Shown here: positions 5,655-9,417 of the stretch, in pieces
Position numbering within the stretch: position 1 is the stretch's first letter
Layout: each line of letters begins with the position of its first letter
Origin: CAZDDY01 sp964504455
GTDB lineage: Bacteria; Patescibacteriota; Minisyncoccia; Phycocordibacterales; UBA9973
Reading direction: 5' to 3'
Length of the DNA: 9,417 bases
NCBI GenBank assembly: GCA_964504455.1
Contig: CAZDDY010000019.1
Coordinates: forward strand, 1 to 9,417
The notes under the pieces: generated by a model
Database searches by the model: none
The model's input: only the letters and a program-made list of their open reading frames with translations
What the model was told of the DNA's origin: nothing
Program-made: the position numbers and the translations under genes

Positions 5655-7556
5655 TTATTCAAGATATATGGTTTTTATACCATGTTCCGGCATTCTATGT
5701 TCTAGAAGCTCGTTTGGAATGTCATACAAAAATTCAGAAGGAACAGTAAGTTCTCTTTTTCCAAAAATCGTGCGAACAGTTGCATGACTTAGATACAGCC
5801 TTTTTCTTGCTCTTGTGATCGCAACATACATAAGCCTTCGTTCTTCTTCCTGATCTTCTTTTGCATCTTTACCATCAAAAATATGTGGAAAGAGTCCATG
5901 TTCAAGTCCAACAATAAAGACTGTATCAAACTCAAGACCTTTTGCGGCATGAATGGTCATAAGACGAATTCCTTCTTTAGGTTTTTCAAGCTCATCTTGA
6001 TCACTTTCAAGTGCTGAGTGCTCAAGGAGTTGCTCAAGCCCTTTTTCTTTGCCAAATAAGTCATAATCAGTTGCAAGAGACACTAATTCTTCTATGTTTT
6101 CAAGTCTTTCAAATTCACCTTCATTTTTATAGTATTCTCCCAATTTACTTTCCTCAATAATAAACCGAATAAGCTCTGAAGGAAGTGCATTTTGTGCAAA
6201 GTCTCTAATTTTCTTAAGCAAAACGAAGAAATTATCAACAGCAAGCTTTGTTTTCCCGGGAAGCGATTCCCTTTCCCCAGCAAAAACTTTCAGAACAGTT
6301 GTTTTGCCAATCCCACGAGTTGGCATATTTATGACGCGTTTTATATCTGACAGTCGCTCGTTAAAAAGTGCCGCATGAATGTATGCAATAACATCTTTAA
6401 CCTCCTTTCTTTGAAAAAACTTTGTACCGACAAGTTGATACGGAATATTTCTTCTAAGGCATTCTTCTTCAAACACTCGTGATTGAAAATTTGCTCTATA
6501 CAAAATAGCGCAATCATCAGGTTTCATACCCTGATCCCAGAGTGCTATATACTCATCGATAACATTTCTCGCCTCCTCTTTTTCGTCATAGCTTTCAATC
6601 TTTATTATTTTTTCTCCAGTACCAATATTAGTAAATAAATTTTTTGGGATACGCATTTCGTTTTTTGCGATTACCGTGTTTGCTGCTTCGAGAATAGTTT
6701 TAGTTGAACGATAGTTTTCTTCTAGGAAAACAATTTTTGCACCTGGAAAGTCATGTTCAAATCGCAAAATATTTTTTAGTGTTGCTCCTCGCCAACTGTA
6801 AATATTTTGATCTGCATCACCAACAGCGCAGATGTTATGTTTCTCAGAAAGTAAGAGTCGTATAAGTTCATATTGCACTTCATTTGTATCTTGGTATTCG
6901 TCCACCAAAATATATTTAAATTGTTCCTGATACCGAAGCTTAGTCTCAGGATATCTTTTCAAGAGTGCAATTGGCACTAAAATAAGATCGTCAAAATCAA
7001 ACCCCTTCTCTTTTAGAAGTGTTTCCTCATATTTCTCCCAAATGGAAACAAGAAATTCATCATAACTGGTTTCAAGTTGCTCTCTAAAAAGTGTTAGCGT
7101 GATTCCTTTATTTTTTAGTTTACTGATTTTATTTTTGATACTCTTTGGGTCATTTTCTTTTGTATCAAGACCCATCTGTTGGAGTGTTTCTTTTATTACT
7201 TTTACTGAATCATCCTCATCAAAAATTTTAAATCGCGTACTTCTTCCATGTAAAGACCCCATTTCTCTCAGAAGTAAAACACCAAGACTATGAAATGTTA
7301 CAAGAAGTGGTGTTTCAAGTTTGCCGAGAGTTCGGACACCATTTTTTACCCGTTCTCTCATTTCACTTGCCGCTTTGTTTGTAAAAGTGACTGCAAGAAT
7401 CTGTTTTGGAGAAACATTTTCGTGAATAAGATGGATAATACGAGTTGTTAGTGTCTTTGTCTTTCCTGCGCCGGCTCCTGCAATGATAAGAAGCGGTCCC
7501 TCTGCGTAGAGAACCGCTTCTTTTTGCTGATTGTTTAGTCCTTCTAGATACTGCAC
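5655..7556 (-). CDS. uvrD: UvrD/PcrA-type superfamily 1 DNA helicase, short C-terminus
   Basis: The product is 633 residues. It is an ATP-driven 3'-5' DNA helicase used in nucleotide-excision and mismatch repair and in clearing stalled forks or RecA. All SF1A motifs are visible: Q motif LNNQQKEAV (7-15), Walker A AGAGAGKT (26-33), TFTNKAA (57-63), Walker B VDEYQDT (218-224), motif III VGDADQNIYSWRG (245-257), motif IV LEENYRST (278-285), HAAKGLEF (536-543) and VAITRAR (578-584). The chain ends about 50 residues after motif VI, so it lacks most of the C-terminal extension with the Tudor-like domain of 700-plus-residue PcrA/UvrD. The start is GTG at 7556: the only upstream in-window ATG (minus strand, 7573-7571) is followed at once by a stop, and the GTG places the Q motif correctly. 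It sits 20 nt after the upstream gene and 15 nt before rsmA. PcrA versus UvrD cannot be settled here. Confidence 0.95.
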   Translation of the reverse strand: MQYLEGLNNQQKEAVLYAEGPLLIIAGAGAGKTKTLTTRIIHLIHENVSPKQILAVTFTNKAASEMRERVKNGVRTLGKLETPLLVTFHSLGVLLLREMGSLHGRSTRFKIFDEDDSVKVIKETLQQMGLDTKENDPKSIKNKISKLKNKGITLTLFREQLETSYDEFLVSIWEKYEETLLKEKGFDFDDLILVPIALLKRYPETKLRYQEQFKYILVDEYQDTNEVQYELIRLLLSEKHNICAVGDADQNIYSWRGATLKNILRFEHDFPGAKIVFLEENYRSTKTILEAANTVIAKNEMRIPKNLFTNIGTGEKIIKIESYDEKEEARNVIDEYIALWDQGMKPDDCAILYRANFQSRVFEEECLRRNIPYQLVGTKFFQRKEVKDVIAYIHAALFNERLSDIKRVINMPTRGIGKTTVLKVFAGERESLPGKTKLAVDNFFVLLKKIRDFAQNALPSELIRFIIEESKLGEYYKNEGEFERLENIEELVSLATDYDLFGKEKGLEQLLEHSALESDQDELEKPKEGIRLMTIHAAKGLEFDTVFIVGLEHGLFPHIFDGKDAKEDQEEERRLMYVAITRARKRLYLSHATVRTIFGKRELTVPSEFLYDIPNELLEHRMPEHGIKTIYLE

Positions 7557-7562
7557 GGACTT

Positions 7563-7568
7563 ACTATA
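7563..7568 (-). promoter_or_regulatory. Candidate -10 hexamer before uvrD
   Basis: In the 20-nt gap the minus strand has TATAGT, 5 of 6 to the -10 consensus, ending 6 nt before the GTG start at 7556. There is no Shine-Dalgarno. The placement is the same as for the genes starting at 4824 and 1634, so it may mark a leaderless start, but a short AT-rich gap could hold such a hexamer by chance. Confidence 0.3.
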
Positions 7569-7576
7569 TCATGCCT

Positions 7577-9417
7577 TTATCTCCTTCTCCCTATGCCGAA
7601 AATATCGAAAAGAATATTGAATGGATTAGGTACTCCCGGGTGATAAATTCTAGGTGGTGCCGGAATATATTCTTTTTGATTAGCACGATTTTCAAATCGA
7701 GCACGTTTTTGAATTGGATCTTCCTCATCAAATGTAGTACCTTCACTGCCTGTGTTTCCTCCTGGTTGTTCTTTAAGTACCACAGTTTCTTCACCAGTTG
7801 TAGTTGGTTTTTTCAATGAAATTGTCTCTTCGCCAGTCCCTTGTACTGTTTTGCCAGCCTCTTCATTATTGAAGTAGTCGTCAGGTTTTTTTGCAGGTAT
7901 AACTTCTTCGTCACGAAGTATTCTACTTCCTCCCCTTCCATCTACAACCCCATCTCTGTTTTTATCCATATCATGAAGAAATTCGTATTTTTCTCTATCT
8001 GTTTCAAAAGGTGTCTCGCTTGTATGCATTTCAACACTTTTACCATCGAAATATTCATGAACAAACACTTTCCCGTTTCCATCTATTTCAAGTTGGTATG
8101 CTGCACGGTTAATACCTAATGCATTTGGTCCAACCTGATTGTGAATATCTTTAAAATACCCCTGATCCATTGCAATTAAGTGTGCTTGTCTTCCAGCAAA
8201 CTTATGTAATGCTTGTGTATCATTCATATCTCCAGTGTACCCAAGCGCCTTTGCAAGTTCAGGTCGATGATCAATTTGTTTTATAAAGAGACTCTCAGGA
8301 CTATCTCCTTTGTGTACAATCGCCCATTCATTTATCGGTTCTCCTTTGATGTCATCTGGTTTATCAAACCAGTTGCTCCCATCACCACTTCCTTCAGGTG
8401 TTTCACCTGTTCCAATTGCTTCTCCACTATGATCAAACCATCCTNNNNNNNNNNCTATGAGTTTACCAGTTTGTTGACCAGCAAAAGCAACTGTTGCACC
8501 CTTTACTGCACCAGCGAGTACACGTTCAGTAAGATACACGGCTCTTTTCTTGCTTATTTTCTGATCTTTCATCGCTTCAAACTCCATCACTCTTCCTGCA
8601 ACATTTCCAATGTATACCTTCTGTTCTTCTGAAGGATTGTATACACTCACCAATCCACGTGCTTGTGTTAGCGCCTGAACAAATTTTGATCTATTTTGTA
8701 ATCTTGTTATATCGTTTCCGTGATTTACTCGGGCTTCATCCATCTTCATTTCACTATATTCAATGCGACTTTCAAGCATTCGAGTAAGTTCTTGGATTTT
8801 TTTAGGATCTTTATTTTCCGCTTGTGATTCTTTTTCGATACGTTCAATTAAGCTATTTATTTTTGAGGTTAAACTTCCTATATCTTGAATAGTCGTATCT
8901 TTTGTTGAACCTTTTATCCAACTTTTTGCTTCAGTCAGGTCTGTGAGTTGTCCTCGGCGAGACATTTTGTCTTGTTTGTAGAGTTTTTCTTTCCCTTTGA
9001 GCCATCCTCTGAAGCCACCAAGGACTCCGCCTGAAATAGGTGCCGTAACTCCTAGATTTCTAAGTCCTGCCCCTAAGAAAAAGAGTCCTCCGTAGAACAA
9101 ATCTCTTCGAGATACCAAATCTTTCCATGAAGTTTTCTTAATATCATCAACTGCTTTACCAATTGTTGGATTTGCGAGGTCAAATCTGACCAAGTCTGCC
9201 TGTGCACGACTTCGATTCATTTCGGATATTGCACGATTTTCTCCGTAGAGTCCAGATTTTATATTTAAAAGAACTCTTTCAGCATCTTCTGCAGCAAATT
9301 TTGCTTGTGTAAATTTAATACGCTGTTTTTCTGTTGCGGATTTACTTCCCCACTCTTCAGGAATCTGCATAAGTTCGGTAGTTGCAACATTATAGTTATT
9401 GAATGCATTCAATTGCT
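7577..9417 (-). CDS. Large protein of unknown function with EF-hand-like loop (5' end beyond window, internal gap)
   Basis: The frame is open to the right window edge; a TTG at 9412 is not a convincing start and a Gln codon precedes it, so the N-terminus is probably missing. Residue numbers below count from that TTG. Residues 20-95 and 170-285 are charged and helical, likely coiled coil. A glycine-rich hydrophobic stretch at about 105-137 and another at 296-319 may be membrane-associated. The 10-N gap falls at residues 320-323. Residues about 361-380 (EWAIVHKGDSPESLF) faintly resemble a LysM start. A compact block follows to about 470 (LHKFAGRQAHLIAMDQGY, AAYQLEIDGNGKVFVHEYF). DKNRDGVVD (483-491) is an EF-hand or dockerin-like calcium loop. 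The tail has a short tandem repeat, a proline-rich segment and ends NILFDIFGIGRRR. I recognise no family; a surface or envelope protein is inferred. Confidence 0.75.
   Translation of the reverse strand, partial: QLNAFNNYNVATTELMQIPEEWGSKSATEKQRIKFTQAKFAAEDAERVLLNIKSGLYGENRAISEMNRSRAQADLVRFDLANPTIGKAVDDIKKTSWKDLVSRRDLFYGGLFFLGAGLRNLGVTAPISGGVLGGFRGWLKGKEKLYKQDKMSRRGQLTDLTEAKSWIKGSTKDTTIQDIGSLTSKINSLIERIEKESQAENKDPKKIQELTRMLESRIEYSEMKMDEARVNHGNDITRLQNRSKFVQALTQARGLVSVYNPSEEQKVYIGNVAGRVMEFEAMKDQKISKKRAVYLTERVLAGAVKGATVAFAGQQTGKLIXXXXGWFDHSGEAIGTGETPEGSGDGSNWFDKPDDIKGEPINEWAIVHKGDSPESLFIKQIDHRPELAKALGYTGDMNDTQALHKFAGRQAHLIAMDQGYFKDIHNQVGPNALGINRAAYQLEIDGNGKVFVHEYFDGKSVEMHTSETPFETDREKYEFLHDMDKNRDGVVDGRGGSRILRDEEVIPAKKPDDYFNNEEAGKTVQGTGEETISLKKPTTTGEETVVLKEQPGGNTGSEGTTFDEEDPIQKRARFENRANQKEYIPAPPRIYHPGVPNPFNILFDIFGIGRRR
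7772..7840 (-). repeat. Short tandem repeat (T)TGEET-x-x-LK in the C-terminal tail
   Basis: Residues 525-535 GTGEETISLKK and 538-548 TTGEETVVLKE are adjacent imperfect copies, 13 residues apart, in a Thr-, Pro- and Gly-rich linker. They look like a small in-frame duplication in a flexible tail. Confidence 0.55.
8445..8454. other. Assembly gap of 10 N
   Basis: Ten consecutive N inside the large protein gene. The reading frame is open on both sides and stays in register with 10 bases counted, but a 10-N run is a common placeholder, so the true length may differ. The gap falls at the end of the hydrophobic Ala/Gly-rich segment, where a membrane helix or a repeat could have been lost. Confidence 0.95.

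Noticed and set aside
8213..8632. 139-residue plus-strand open frame
   Set aside because: It is antisense to the large protein gene, crosses the N gap, and its Cys/Ser/Phe-rich product looks like a shadow.
9410..9412. TTG as the true start of the large protein
   Set aside because: The frame continues open to the window edge, there is no start signal near it, and an N-terminus beyond the window is likelier.

Overview
The window looks like a fragment of a candidate-phyla-radiation (Patescibacteria, probably Parcubacteria-like) genome assembled from short reads. The supporting observations are an AT-rich sequence, a 10-N assembly gap (8445-8454), short intergenic spaces, no recognisable Shine-Dalgarno sequence at any visible start, and several secreted or membrane proteins of types I associate with that group. 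The lineage is inferred from protein style only; there is no rRNA gene or marker tree here.

All supported genes lie on the minus strand, so the biological order runs from high to low coordinates. First is a large protein of unknown function (7577-9417), cut off at the right window edge and interrupted by the N gap. Then come a UvrD/PcrA-type helicase (5655-7556), the 16S rRNA dimethyltransferase RsmA (4860-5639), a membrane-anchored protein with two thrombospondin-type-3-like calcium loops (3907-4824), and a large secreted cysteine-containing coiled-coil protein (1705-3903). A perfect 14-bp hairpin terminator (1669-1704) abuts the stop codon of that last gene. Beyond it a new unit starts: a signal-peptide protein with an FN3-like domain followed by a polytopic VirB6/TrbL-like membrane region (1-1634), cut off by the left edge. 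Gaps inside the first five-gene run are 20, 15, 35 and 3 nt. There is no gene-free stretch longer than about 70 nt, and I see no tRNA, rRNA, CRISPR array or insertion sequence.

UvrD and RsmA are housekeeping proteins (DNA repair and ribosome maturation). The three genes to their left (TSP3 membrane protein, secreted cysteine protein, VirB6-like channel protein) look like parts of one envelope machine, most plausibly a divergent type IV secretion or DNA-transfer apparatus; this is inferred from topology and neighbourhood. The most interesting non-coding signal is that four of the five visible start codons are preceded, 5-8 nt upstream, by a TANNNT hexamer (a -10 shape) and no Shine-Dalgarno, which suggests leaderless transcription. 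Two of these sites, before the TSP3 gene and before the VirB6-like gene, also share CATAGTA(A/C)AAT and TGAAGAG, which suggests co-regulation of the envelope genes.
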